Positions 36,780 to 47,280 of a stretch of DNA of 64,000 nucleotides are shown here, one piece after another (position 1 is the stretch's first letter; the number at the start of each line of letters is the position of its first letter). This DNA is from Paracentrotus lividus (lineage: Eukaryota > Echinodermata > Echinoidea > Camarodonta > Echinidae), in assembly GCA_940671915.1 (NCBI GenBank), contig CALNVZ010003434.1:1341140-1405139 (forward strand), written 5' to 3'. Below the pieces are notes generated by a model that saw only the letters and a program-made list of their open reading frames with translations, had not been told where the DNA came from and did not search any database. The position numbers and the translations under genes were made by a program.

Positions 36780-37407
36780 GAATAACGTTTGTTAGCCGTA
36801 TTTGAGAGGTCCAGCGGCGGATTAAAGGGTCATGGTCTCTGGTAGTCCCCCTCTTAGGCTACTATTTTAGAAGAAGAGAAAAGAGGAAGAAAAAGAAAAA
36901 AGGGAGGAAAGGAATGAGATGACCAAGAGAAGAAACACGAAGGCAAGAGAGGGGAAAAAAAAAAACGGCAAACTCCTTCAAGATATAGGCCTATAGCATG
37001 TACATCAGACTGTAGGCCGATGTCTTCTTTGCATTATATTTTTTATTTATTTATTTTAATTTATTTATATATTATTTTTTGGGGGGGGGTGGGGAGGGGC
37101 ACAGATGGCAATTTATGAGGGGTTTTCAATTAAAACCCTATATAACTATAACCTTCCCGTGCACCAAGTCCCAATCTGTACAGCAAGGAGGGGGTGCGTC
37201 CCATTGTATGCCTATAACACAAAAAATCAACTCGGGCTTCGCGCTCGCTTTATTTCGTTTAATGAGATATTCTGTTTATAAAAAATATATATAAAAAAGC
37301 GCTTTTTCGTTTTCACAAATATGCCAAAATTCCCCGATTGATCACCACAGGGCGATGAACTTATGGCAGAACAATTTAGATCAATCTTTCATAATGGTAA
37401 AGCTTAC
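36780..37407. other. Intron 1 of FReD gene, G-rich repeat remnants
   Basis: No exon. Purine-rich at 36870-36960, a G-rich stretch at 37080-37105, and a short GGGCTTCGCGCTCGC motif near 37223 like that of the outer transposon. Probably degraded mobile DNA. Confidence 0.4.
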
Positions 37408-37441
37408 CTGATATGAACACGATGGTTAAGATGAGAAGCAT
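37408..37441 (-). CDS. Signal-peptide exon of FReD gene
   Basis: ATG at 37441-37439 opens MLLILTIVFIS and ends with a G before the donor GTAAGC (37407 down). That is a short hydrophobic leader for secretion. Its phase 1 end joins in frame to the stalk exon at 33441 or 17635 (first bases AG). Joined to the stalk and the three FReD exons at 15137-16977, the coding length is 34+279+137+262+248 = 960 nt, exactly 320 codons with the stop. A TATA box lies about 135 bp upstream of the ATG. A tiny upstream frame (ATGAACATCTGA) precedes the start in another frame. The leader is short for a signal peptide, so an alternative 5' end is possible. Confidence 0.65.
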
Positions 37442-37544
37442 ATTGGAGATCAATGATGCAGAACTCAACGAGACAATGTTCAGATGTTCATGATGTTTAA
37501 TGCTAAAACAGTTCTGGGCAGGACGAGAGCATGAAGAGAGAACT

Positions 37545-37580
37545 GAGAGAACTGAAAGTGGGCAGCGATTACGGTTTATA
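37545..37580 (-). promoter_or_regulatory. TATA box and initiator of FReD gene
   Basis: On the minus strand CTATAAACC (TATAAA at 37580-37575) is followed 20-35 bp downstream by CACTTTCAGTTCTCTCAGTT, a pyrimidine-rich initiator-like sequence (TCAGTTCT). This would leave a 5' UTR of about 105 nt before the ATG at 37441. Confidence 0.5.
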
Positions 37581-37778
37581 GAAAAATAATATGATTAATT
37601 CGTAAGTTAAAATACTCCACAGGATATCAAACAAAAATGGACCATCATCGTGTACCTGTATTTTAGGATGAATATTTAATGTAGTTACCATGGTAACTAG
37701 TGGTAAAAAAAGTGGACGCTCATTAATCCAATACTCAGTGACAGTGACATGTCCTCGGTCTAATCATAAAGATCTATA

Positions 37779-38659
37779 CAGAGTGAGTAAAAAAAAATCC
37801 CATCATTTTGAAGTTGTCTTCTGATAAGTAGGAAGATTTAATCATGGGTTTCATGACATGTCTTGGTAGAGTCATCCTCCTAGCATATGTCTGTACCCTT
37901 TTCATTTTGGATCTTTGTACGCGTACGCATAACTGAAGAACAGACAATCTTCAGAAGACGGTAAAATCTCACCTGCGCCAAGTGGCTTTGTTAGGATTAA
38001 AAAAAAAAATGTTGACAGACTATGTGTTCACACATACACACACATCCTCTCACCACACACACCCACATCCTCTCACCACACACACCCACACACACATATT
38101 CTGTCTCACACATACGCACATCATCACACACGCACCCGCACACAGTAAACAATTCACAATAACATTTCCCCTTTGATGTTATATTTACCAAGACCATCAT
38201 TGAATGTTTGCAACGTAGTAATTTCCTAACAACATTACCATGATTACTGTTTGTTGAGTGCGTGGGTGTGTATATGTGTGTGCTGGTGTGGATGATATAG
38301 AGCGTGTGTATGTATGTATGTGTGGAGGGTGTATGTGGGTGTGAGGGGTGTGGGTGGGTATGTGGTTTGTGTATGTGTAAATGAGGGTGCGTTTGGGTGT
38401 GTGTCTTTGTGCGTGCACATAAGTAATACATTCTCAATTTGTTTATTCTTCACCCAGACACTTGGCGAAAGTGAGATTTTACCGTCTTCTGAAGACTATC
38501 TGTTATTCAGTCATGAGTGCAAAGGTCTGAATGAAAAGGGTACCAACATAATGCTAGGAGGATGACTCTACCAAGACATGTAATGAAACCCATGATTAAA
38601 TTTCATACTTTTCACAAGAGAACTTTAAAATGATAAGACGTTTTTATTGACTCATTCTG
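37779..38659. mobile_element. TIR element with CA/GT-rich loop
   Basis: Starts CAGAGTGAGTAAAAA and ends TTTTTATTGACTCATTCTG, flanked by TA on both sides. Arms of about 200 bp are inverted copies (CATGGGTTTCATGACATGTC near 37843 returns as GACATGTAATGAAACCCATG near 38575; GGTAAAATCTCAC returns near 38472). The loop contains CACACA-rich (38028-38145) and GTGTGT-rich (38250-38410) microsatellites. It lies just upstream of the FReD promoter. The tandem duplication breakpoint falls in its loop. Confidence 0.75.
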
Positions 38660-38689
38660 TATAATATTAATGGTCGAGCCTAATTAGTA

Positions 38690-39223
38690 TAATTATGCTT
38701 TATTGTTATCACCAGAACGTCAATGCGACGATAATTAGATTGGGGCGATTAGAATTTAATTATAGTCTCTCATGGTTCGTGGAATTTTCTCTACAATGTG
38801 GAGGGCGATTATATATCTGTCTATCCTCTTTAAATTAGGCCTACCAAAATCAGGAGGAATGGCATGATATAAGTTGACTGAATCATATCCATTCAGATGA
38901 TGATTATGGTCGAACCAAATCTACATTCGATTAATACTCGAATGAAAATTAGACCATTATTAGATATGGCACACATCATTATCTGCTACTAATATTCCCT
39001 TTACTATTATCATCGCCATCCCAATCATCATTAATTTTATTATGTTCCTCGTTGTTTGTGTTTTGGGGCTCTTTCTGACCAATTTCTGTTTCAGTTCTCC
39101 CATCTCTACATTTTCTCCACCCTCCCTTTTCAGTTCGATATCCATCTTCCTTTCCCCTCTCTCTCTCTTTATTTTCTGACTCTCTAATTTTCTCTATTCT
39201 CTCTTTGTATAAAATACCGTACA

Positions 39224-39266
<43 letters not shown>

Positions 39267-40472
39267 CTACATATAATATATATATATACACTTGGATATA
39301 TATATATATAATATACATATATATAAAATATCGTATATCTCTGTATAATAAACCGTATATGTCTGACTCTCTAACTTTCTCTGTATTGCCCTTTTCCTTT
39401 CGATCTTTCTTGCCAGCCTAGTGTCAGCCCCAGTTTCTCTGCCCGAGTCACCATGATATTTTGGAATTATGAGAGGTGTAAAATATAATCAAAAGATGCG
39501 ATCAAATCTGCGAAATTTACATTTTATTTTGTTCTACTGTAACTGAAAATGAATATTTAAATGGGCAAAATGATGATAATTGAAACATGTAGCGATATTG
39601 CGTTATTATAAATGCATTGCTAAAATACAGGAAGTACAAAAAAATTATGCACAATTAAATAGATAAATGTTGTAGAACATAAAAATTAATATAAATCTGA
39701 GCCATAATAAGCTGATATCCACAATATAAAAGACAACAAAAACAGATACACCAGAGATGTGATCGAATAAAATAATGCGAACTTTTAGTCCGAAGTCTCA
39801 ATGATGAACACCTTCAAAACAACAGAGATAATTTCCTTATTTATTCATCAGTTGATATAGGATGTCAGCTATAACACATTTCGATCAAACGAACTTGGTA
39901 CCAGTATCTGAGTACTAAAACACATTGTGAGGAACCCCATATTTACGAATCTAAACGTATGCCGTTATATCCCTACTGGATGTGGCCCCTACAAGCGGGT
40001 GCGCCCAAAGGAGTGCCCTTTAAAAAAAAATGCATTTTTAGGAAATATAATAAAATCCATTTTATTTTTTAAACACACTAAATTTGGTGACATATGAGAA
40101 AATCAAAGTCATGTTTGATCCCCTTACAAAAGTGAACATACTTAGTGTTACAGGCGACGGTTCAATATCCCTTGGTGAATCTAATTCATGCAAGAATCTT
40201 TGTTTTCATCGGCTGACCGGGGCAAAACATTGTTCGGAATGACCTTTGAAAAATAAAAAACCCGGATGACCGCCATATCAACACACCAAGTGGGCGTATC
40301 AAGACAACCACCCCTGGACAATTACCCCAAGGACAACTAACCCCAGAAATATCTCGGTAGATTTTTGGTGAGGGTATTTGTCCGAGGGTAATTGTCCAGG
40401 GGGTAGTTGTCCCAGAAACATCGGTGGGCTATGTGCGGAATAAATAAGCTTAAATATTTAGCTCCTCCATCT
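38690..40472. other. Spacer in unit A, no gene
   Basis: Non-coding AT-rich DNA with CT microsatellite (39228-39262) and TA-rich tracts (39275-39340). 40310-40400 holds GGACAATTACCCCAAGGACA and the inverted GGGTAATTGTCC, the same vocabulary as the minisatellites at 46905-49095. Recurs at 42170-43970. Confidence 0.5.
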
Positions 40473-41606
40473 TCATCGAATCTTCATCTCAGTTTTCTTG
40501 AGAGAGTAGAACCAGCCGAGCCATTTGGCCCAAACTACACCACCCCTTCTATCACTTGTCCCATTTAGATACCATCCATTCAAGTTGGATTCAAGGCAAG
40601 CATTAATATACCACCATCCTCCACCGCGAATGGCTGCACAGTGGTCATGAAAATTATCGTTGTCACGGTCTTTTGTAGAGAAGTAGTGGCGCTTGTGATA
40701 AAACAGACCGTCACCTAGATATGATTAGGCAGAAAGTTGTGGAGAAAAGTAATAGCTAGGGGTTGAGTTGTATTATTTTGTTTGCAAATCTAATGGATAT
40801 ACGTTCATTATTGTGCTTTGAAACAATGTTTGGTAAAGCGTTATGCAATGATTGCTCTTATATAATTTTTATCATCGCCCCATCATTCCCGTACCATTAT
40901 GTCAACAACGACACTTAGGATTGTATAAAATGGGAAATCAAGCAAAATTTGATGGAAAATGTCTCTTTATCATGCATATACTAAATTAAGTCAAGGAAAT
41001 TTTCCCCACGTTCAATCCCTTACACAAATTCAGCCCTATGCTTAAAATTATTCCTAACCCGCCATCTTAAGCATAGACAGGTCAGAAGCCACTATCACCA
41101 GATCATTTATCGGTTTCCAACTGGATTATGTGCACGACCAAATTTGTTTTTGTTTTTGTGTTGCTTTTTTTTAAGCAGTAGCGGACACAAGGGGGTGGTT
41201 GGCGTCCTCTGCGCCCCGCCTGGATCCGCCACTGCTAAGTAGATTTTTTTTTTTTCCATTTCTACTGCCTTACTTTTTTCTTCGACATACAGAATGATAT
41301 TTACCGTACATCACGTGCATCAGCAACATATAAGCCAAAAATACCTGCATCTCCTGAGTAATCACCAATGGTCAGTCTGTATCGAAAGGTTTCATTGGCA
41401 ATGGTGAAACTGCTATATGAGGCGTAGCGGGTTTCCCCCTCGAAATCTTCGAGATCAACCCATAGTTCGTAGGTCTTCTGAGTCGTAATGTGGTGAATGT
41501 TGTCGTTGCCGAGCCAGTGTTCGCCAGAGACGTTTCCAAAACCTTTTGTGTAATTATCCCATCCTTGATAGAAGTCGACCGAACCGTCCTGTCTCCGTTG
41601 GAACAC
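40473..41606 (-). CDS. FReD middle and C exons, unit A
   Basis: Exons 41606-41345 (262 nt) and 40714-40473 (242 nt, TGA stop) have AG/GT sites and matching phases. The middle exon encodes [25 protein letters not shown] and SGDAG; the last has [20 protein letters not shown] (calcium loop intact), the Cys pair, SNLNGWYLNGTSD and [11 protein letters not shown]. It is a divergent paralogue of the gene at 15137. The Cys-loop motif reads GGGWWYINAC, with one extra residue compared with unit B (GGGWWYNAC), and WLGW replaces WHGW. No stalk or FReD-N exon lies within this unit, so it must use upstream exons in another unit, or be a gene fragment. The frame is open throughout, which argues against long decay. 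Confidence 0.88.
41176..41234. mobile_element. Deletion derivative of CAGTGGCG MITE, unit A
   Basis: CAGTAGCGGACACAAGG ... CCTGGATCCGCCACTG, 59 bp, between TTAAG and CTAAG (likely target duplication). Same intron position as the 314 bp element at 15698-16011. Confidence 0.65.
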
Positions 41607-42859
41607 CTATATATGTAACAATAACATGAAGTACCGGGCAACTCATAAAAATATAGAGAGATATCATTATATTTACCAAGACCATCATTGAATGTTTGCA
41701 ACGTAGTAATTTCCTAACAACATTACCATGATACTGTTTTGTTGAGTGCGTGGGTGTGTATATGTGTGTGCTGGTGTGGATGATATAGACGTGTGTATGT
41801 ATGTATGTGTAAGGGTGTATGTGGGTGGAGGGGTGTGGGTGGGTATGTGGTTGTGTATGTGTAAATGAGGGTGCGTTTGGGGTGTGTCTTGTGCGTGCAC
41901 ATAAGTAATACATTCTCAATTTGTTTATTCTTCACCCAGACACTTGGCGAAAGTGAGGATTTTACGTCTTCTGAAGACTATCTGTTATTCAGTCATGAGT
42001 GCAAAGGTCTGAATGAAAAGGGTACCAACATAATGCTAGGAGGATGACTCTACCAAGACATGTAATGAAACCCATGATTAAATTCATACTTTTCACAAGA
42101 GACTTTAAAATGATAAGACGTTTTTATTGACTCATTCTGTATAATATTAATGGTCGAGCCTAATTAGTATAATTATGCTTTATTGTTATCACCAGAACGT
42201 CAATGCGACGATAATAGATTGGGGCGATTAGAATTTAATATATCTCTCATGGTTCGTGGAATTTTCTCTAAAATGTGGAGGGCGATATATATCTGTCTAT
42301 CCCTCTTTAATTAGGCCTACCAAAATCAGGAGGATGGCATGATAATATTGACTGAATCATATCCATTCAGATGATGATTATGGTCGAACCAAATCTACAT
42401 TCGATTAAACTCGAATGAAAATTAGACCATTATAGATATGGACACATCATTATCTGCTACTAATATTCCCTTTACTATTATCATCGCCATCCAATCATCA
42501 TAATTTTATTATGTTCTCGTTGTTTTGTGTTTTGGGGCTCTTTCTGACCAATTTCTGTTTCAGTTCTCCCATCTCTACATTTTCTCCACCCTCCCTTTTC
42601 AGTTCGATATCCATCTTCCTTTCCCCTCTCTCTCTCTTTATTTTCTGACTCTCTAATTTTCTCTATTCTCTCTTTGTATAAATACCGTACATTTTCTCTC
42701 TCTCTCTTCTCTCTCTCTTCTCTCTCTCTCTCTATATATAATATATATATACACTTGATATATATATATAATATATAAATATAATATATATATATATATA
42801 TACAATATATATAAATATCGTATATCTCTGTATAATAAACCGTATATTGTCTGACCTCT

Positions 42860-42884
42860 NNNNNNNNNNNNNNNNNNNNNNNNN
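42860..42884. other. Assembly gap (25 N)
   Basis: Exactly 25 N between GTCTGACCTCT and CTAACTTTC. In unit A these are adjacent (GTCTGACTCTCTAACTTTC near 39361), so little or nothing is missing. Confidence 0.98.
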
Positions 42885-43970
42885 CTAACTTTCTCTGTAT
42901 TGCCCTTTTCCTTTCGATCTTTCTTGCCAGCCTAGTGTCAGCCCCAGTTTCTCTTGCCCGAGTCACCATGATATTTTGGAATTATGAGAGGTGTAAAATA
43001 TAATCAAAAGATGCGATCAAATCTGCGAAAGTTTTACATTTTATTTTGTTCTACTGTAACTGAAAATGAATATTTAAATGGGCAAAATGATGATAATTGA
43101 AACATGTAGCGATATTGCGTTATTATAAATGCATTGCTAAAATACAGGAAGTACAAAAAAATTATGCACAATTAAATAGATAAATAGTAGAACATAAAAA
43201 TTAATATAAATCTGAGCCATAATAATCTGATATCCACAATATAAAAAGACAACAAGAACAGATACACCAAGAGATGTGATCGAATAAAATAATGCGAACT
43301 TTTTAGTCCGAAGTCTCAATGATCAACACCTTCAAAACAACAGAGATAATTTCCTTATTTATTCATCAGTTGATATAGGATGTCAGCTATAACACATTTC
43401 GATCAAACGAACTTGGTACCAGTAAACACATTGTGAGGAACCCCATATTTACGAATCTAAACGTATGCCGTTATATCCCTACTGGATGTGGCCCCTACAA
43501 GCGGGTGCGCCCAAAAGAGTGCCCTTTAAAAAAAAAATGCATTTTTAGGAAATATAATAAAATCCATTTTATTTTTTAAACACACTAAATTTGGTGACAT
43601 ATGAGAAAATCAAAGTCATGTTTGATCCCCTTACAAAAGTGAACATACTTAGTGTTACAGGCGACGGTTCAATATCCCTTGGTGAATCTAATTCATGCAA
43701 GAATCTTTGTTTTCATCGGCTGACCGGGGCAAAACATTGTTCGGAATGACCTTTGAAAAATGAAAATACCCGGATGACCGCCATATCAACACACCAAGTG
43801 GGCGTATCAAGACAACCACCCCTGGACAATTACCCCAAGGACAACTAACCCCAGAAATATCTCGGTAGATTTTTGGTGAGGGTATTTGTCCGGGGGTAAT
43901 TGTCCAGGGGGTAGTTGTCCCAGAAACATCGGTGGGCTATGTGCGGAATAAATATTTAGCTCCTCCATCT

Positions 43971-45147
43971 TCATCGAATCTTCATCTCAGTTTTCTTGAG
44001 AGAGTAGAACCAGCCGTGCCATTTGGTCCAAACTACACCACCCCTTCTATCACTTGTCCCATTTAGATACCATCCATTCAAGTTGGATTCAAGGCAAGCA
44101 TTATACCACCATCCTCCACCGCGAATGGCTGCACAGTGGTCATGAAAATTATCGTTGTCACGGTCTTTTGTAGAGAAGTAGTGGCGCTTGTGATAAAACA
44201 GACCGTCACCTAGATGTATTTAGGCAGAAAGTTGTGGAAAAAAGTAATAGTTAGGGGTTGATTTGTATTATTTTGTTTGCAAATCTAATGGATATACGTT
44301 TATTATTGCGCTTTGAAACAATGTTTGGTAAAGCGTTATGCAATGATTGCTCTAATTTAATTTTTATTATCGCCCCATCATTCCGACCATTATGTCCACA
44401 ACGACAATTAGGATTGTATAAAACGGGGAAATCAAGCAAAATTTGATGGGAAAATGTCTTTTTATCATGCATATACTAGATTAAGTCAAGGAAATTTTCC
44501 CCACGTTCAATCCCTTACACAAATTCGGCCCTATGCTTAAAATTATTCCTAAACCGCCATCTTAAGCACAATAAAGTCAGAAGCCACTATCACCAGAGCA
44601 TTTATTTGTTTATCGGTTTCAAACTGGATTATGTGCACGACCAAATTTGTTTTTGATTTTGTGTTGTTGTTTTTGGTTCTGTATCATTGTTTTTTTTTTT
44701 TAAGCAGTAGCGGATAAAAGATTTAAAAATAGGGGGTGGTTGGCGTCCTCTGCGCCCCGCCTGGATCCGCCACTGCTAAGAAGATTTTTTTTGTTTTCAT
44801 TTGTAATGTTTTACTTTTTTCATCGACATACAGAATGATATTTACCTTACATCACGTGCATCAGTAACATATAAGCCAAAAATACCTGCATCTCCTGAGT
44901 AATCACCAATGGTCAGTCTGTATCGAAAGGTTTCATTGGCAATGGTGAAACTGCTATATGAGGCGTAGCGGGTTTCCCCCTCGAAATCCTCGAGATCAAC
45001 CCATAGTTCGTAGGTCTTCTGTGTCGTAATGTGGTGAATGTTGTCGTTACCGAGCCAGTGTTCGCCAGAGATGTTTCCAAAACCTTTTGTGTAATTATCC
45101 CATCCTTGATAGAAGTCGACCGAACCGTCCTGTCTCCGTTGGAACAC
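43971..45147 (-). CDS. FReD middle and C exons, unit B
   Basis: Exons 45147-44886 (262 nt) and 44209-43971 (239 nt, TGA stop) with AG/GT sites. [30 protein letters not shown], the DRDND calcium loop, CX12C as CAAIRGGGWWYNAC, then LESNLNGWYLNGTSD, TKWHGW and [11 protein letters not shown]. It has the standard Cys-loop length. It is nearly identical to unit A. Upstream on the same strand are degraded FReD-N and stalk exons (50480-51241), so a complete gene cannot be assembled here. It could be an alternative end for another stalk. Confidence 0.88.
44705..44775. mobile_element. Deletion derivative of CAGTGGCG MITE, unit B
   Basis: CAGTAGCGGATAAAAG ... CCTGGATCCGCCACTG, 71 bp, between TTTAAG and CTAAG. 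Same intron position as in the other FReD copies. Confidence 0.65.
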
Positions 45148-45249
45148 CTATATAATATGTAACAATAACATGAAGTACCGGGTAACTCATAAAAATATAA
45201 TTGCAAACTGAGTAAGAAGAGTTGCTCTGCTGAAAACATAGATTAGATT

Positions 45250-45253
45250 TTAA

Positions 45254-45286
<33 letters not shown>

Positions 45287-45315
45287 TATATATATAGTAT
45301 AATATAATATAAGTG

Positions 45316-45346
<31 letters not shown>

Positions 45347-45375
45347 TTGTGTGTGGTGTGTGTGTGTGTGAGTGT
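45250..45375. repeat. AT and GT dinucleotide microsatellites
   Basis: TA-rich at 45255-45312 and GT-rich at 45313-45372. Confidence 0.9.
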
Positions 45376-45389
45376 AATAACGGAGAAAA

Positions 45390-45745
45390 AGTCTAGGACG
45401 GTTCTAGGACATCTCCCGGACAACTCCCCGGGACAACTCCCGGAGGACAGCTCCCCGGAGGGACAACTCCCCGGAGGACAGGTCCCCGCAGGACATCTCC
45501 CCGGAGGACAGTCCCCCCAAGGACAGTCCCCCGGAGGCACAGCTTCCCCTCAGGGACAACTCCCACGGAGGACACTTCCACCTGGAAACTCCCCTTGGAG
45601 GACACCCCCGGAGGACAACACCCCTGAGGACAGCTCCCCCGGGGACAATCCCCGCAAGGACGACTCCCCTGGAGGACAACTCCTCCACGGAGGCACATCT
45701 CCCCCGGAGGTAGTCCCCCAGGACAACTCACCCGGATGACATCTT
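45390..45745 (+). repeat. GGACAACTCCCCGGA minisatellite, outer left arm
   Basis: About 20 units of 15-19 bp (GGACAACTCCCCGGAGGACA). Preceded by CTAGGACGGTTCTAGGACAT. The reverse-complement array is at 49900-50285. The Pro/Gly-rich frames on both strands are repeat translations. Confidence 0.85.
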
Positions 45746-46904
45746 CCCTACTTTAAATGCTTTATAACTTATTGATTTTATGCCGAGCCCTTGGTTTTTC
45801 TTCGTGTTACAATTATTAATTACTTTTCGCATGGAGTAACCCTTCTTAATGACAAGCGAGGATGGGAATGGTTGTTTAATTGCTAACATGCCATTGGAAC
45901 CACCTCTTCCAATCTATGAATGGCTACTCTCCCTCCAAAAGGTTGTTTAGGTTTGGCAGATTCAGAGGTCTCTCCATCGAAAATGTGACCTCAGAAGGAT
46001 AAATTAATGAAAATGCAAGAATCAGAAATGTTGAAGAAAGGGAGGATGTTAAATTGGGGAACTAAATACTGAAGCTACAGGAGTAGAAAAGAAGCACGAA
46101 AGGGCGGAGTTGGCCTAGCATATCTGTATCGTCTCAGCGCAGGGGGGGGGTGAGCCACGATAATTAAGCTTTAATTAATATTAATCACACCCTAACACAA
46201 TTGAATGGCGCTTAAAAGTCTTAAAACGAGCACAAATTTATTTATCAAAAAAGACAATTCACGAAGACAACTAATTCCAACATCAATCACTTGTTTTGTC
46301 ATATTTTCAGGGAATAAGTAATACAATCATTGCTAATACCTCCATTGGAACCACCCTTCCAATCTATGAATGGCTACTCCTTCCCCAAAGGTTTGTTAGG
46401 TTTTGGCAGTGATTTCAGAGGTACCCAAGAATGTGACCTTCAGAAAAGGAAAATTAGTGAAAATGCAAGAATAAAAGAAATGTTGAAAAAGGGATAGGAA
46501 TCTAATGGGGAACTTAAATATGAAGCATCAGGAAGAGAAAAGAGCACGAAAGGGCGAGTTGGCCTAATATCTCTAGTTGTCTCTTCCAGCAAGGGGGGGG
46601 GTGTGAGCCACGAATAATTTAAGCTTAATAAAATTATTACAACCTGAACAATTAGAATGGCGCGATAGCAAAGTTTAAACCGAGATACACAATTTTTTAT
46701 TTAAAAAAAGAAATTCACAAAACTCAATTCCAACATCATCACTTGTTTAGTCATTTTCACAGGAATAGATGAACAATCATTGTCATTGGTTTAAATTATC
46801 AGACATTGTTATATATGTGGTAGACGGTGTGTGTTTCATAAAGTATGCACTTGGCAACAGCTTTTGCTAATCATTATGCTGTCAATCGTATCATAAGAGG
46901 GCAG
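45746..46904. repeat. Direct repeat pair of about 0.47 kb
   Basis: 45868-46330 and 46339-46800 are copies of one another: both have CATTGGAACCACC, CCAATCTATGAATGGCTACT, GAGTTGGCCTA and a G run then TGAGCCACGA. The copies differ by frequent short indels. No coding potential. Confidence 0.75.
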
Positions 46905-47280
46905 GTGATCAGGACAATTACCATCCCCGCGACAATTACCAGCCCGGACAACCACCCTTCCTCCGGACAATTTACCCTCCCCGAGCAATCACCTCTGAGG
47001 ACAATTACCCCGAGGACAATTCCCCTCCCGGACAATTACCTCCCCGGACAATAACCACTGCCGAGGACAATTACCCCCCGGACAATTACCGCCCCGAGGA
47101 CAGCTTCCCCCAGGGACAAGCTCCAGGAAGGAACTTCCACGCTGGAACCTCCCTTGAGGACAACTCCCCCGGAGGACAACACCCCCTGGGGACGCTCCCC
47201 GGAGGAAACTCCCCGCAGGACAAGAAAAATTACCCCCAGGACAATACCCCGGACAATTTCCCGAGACAGTTCCCCCCCTC
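46905..47280 (+). repeat. GGACAATTACCCC minisatellite, inner left arm
   Basis: Units GGACAATTACCCCCC of 14-18 bp, mixed with GGACAACTCCCCGGAGG units from about 47100. Inverted counterpart at 48656-49095. Confidence 0.85.

Larger units (their letters stand above)
38178..41664. repeat. Tandem duplication, unit A (about 3.5 kb)
   Basis: From TATATTTACCAAGACCATCA near 38180 the sequence repeats directly at 41665 onwards, through the half TIR element, CT/TA microsatellites (39228-39330), AT-rich spacer (39450-40470; a short inverted pair of GGACAATTACCCC motifs at about 40310-40400), and two FReD exons. Differences are few, mostly single-base or short indels; unit A contains TTAAGC near 40445 and an extra ATT codon in the last exon. 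Confidence 0.9.
41665..45199. repeat. Tandem duplication, unit B (about 3.5 kb)
   Basis: Direct copy of 38178-41664, interrupted by a 25 N gap in the TA/CT-rich part. It begins within the loop of the half TIR element (GT-rich 41745-41890, then the right arm to about 42140). Homology ends near 45199, where intron sequence unlike unit A begins. Confidence 0.9.

Noticed and set aside
45317..45740. Pro/Gly-rich open frames, up to 140 codons, on both strands
   Set aside because: They are shadows of the GGACAACTCCCCGGA minisatellite; no start context, splice sites or domain support a gene. The same applies to 48714-48914 and 49842-50294.
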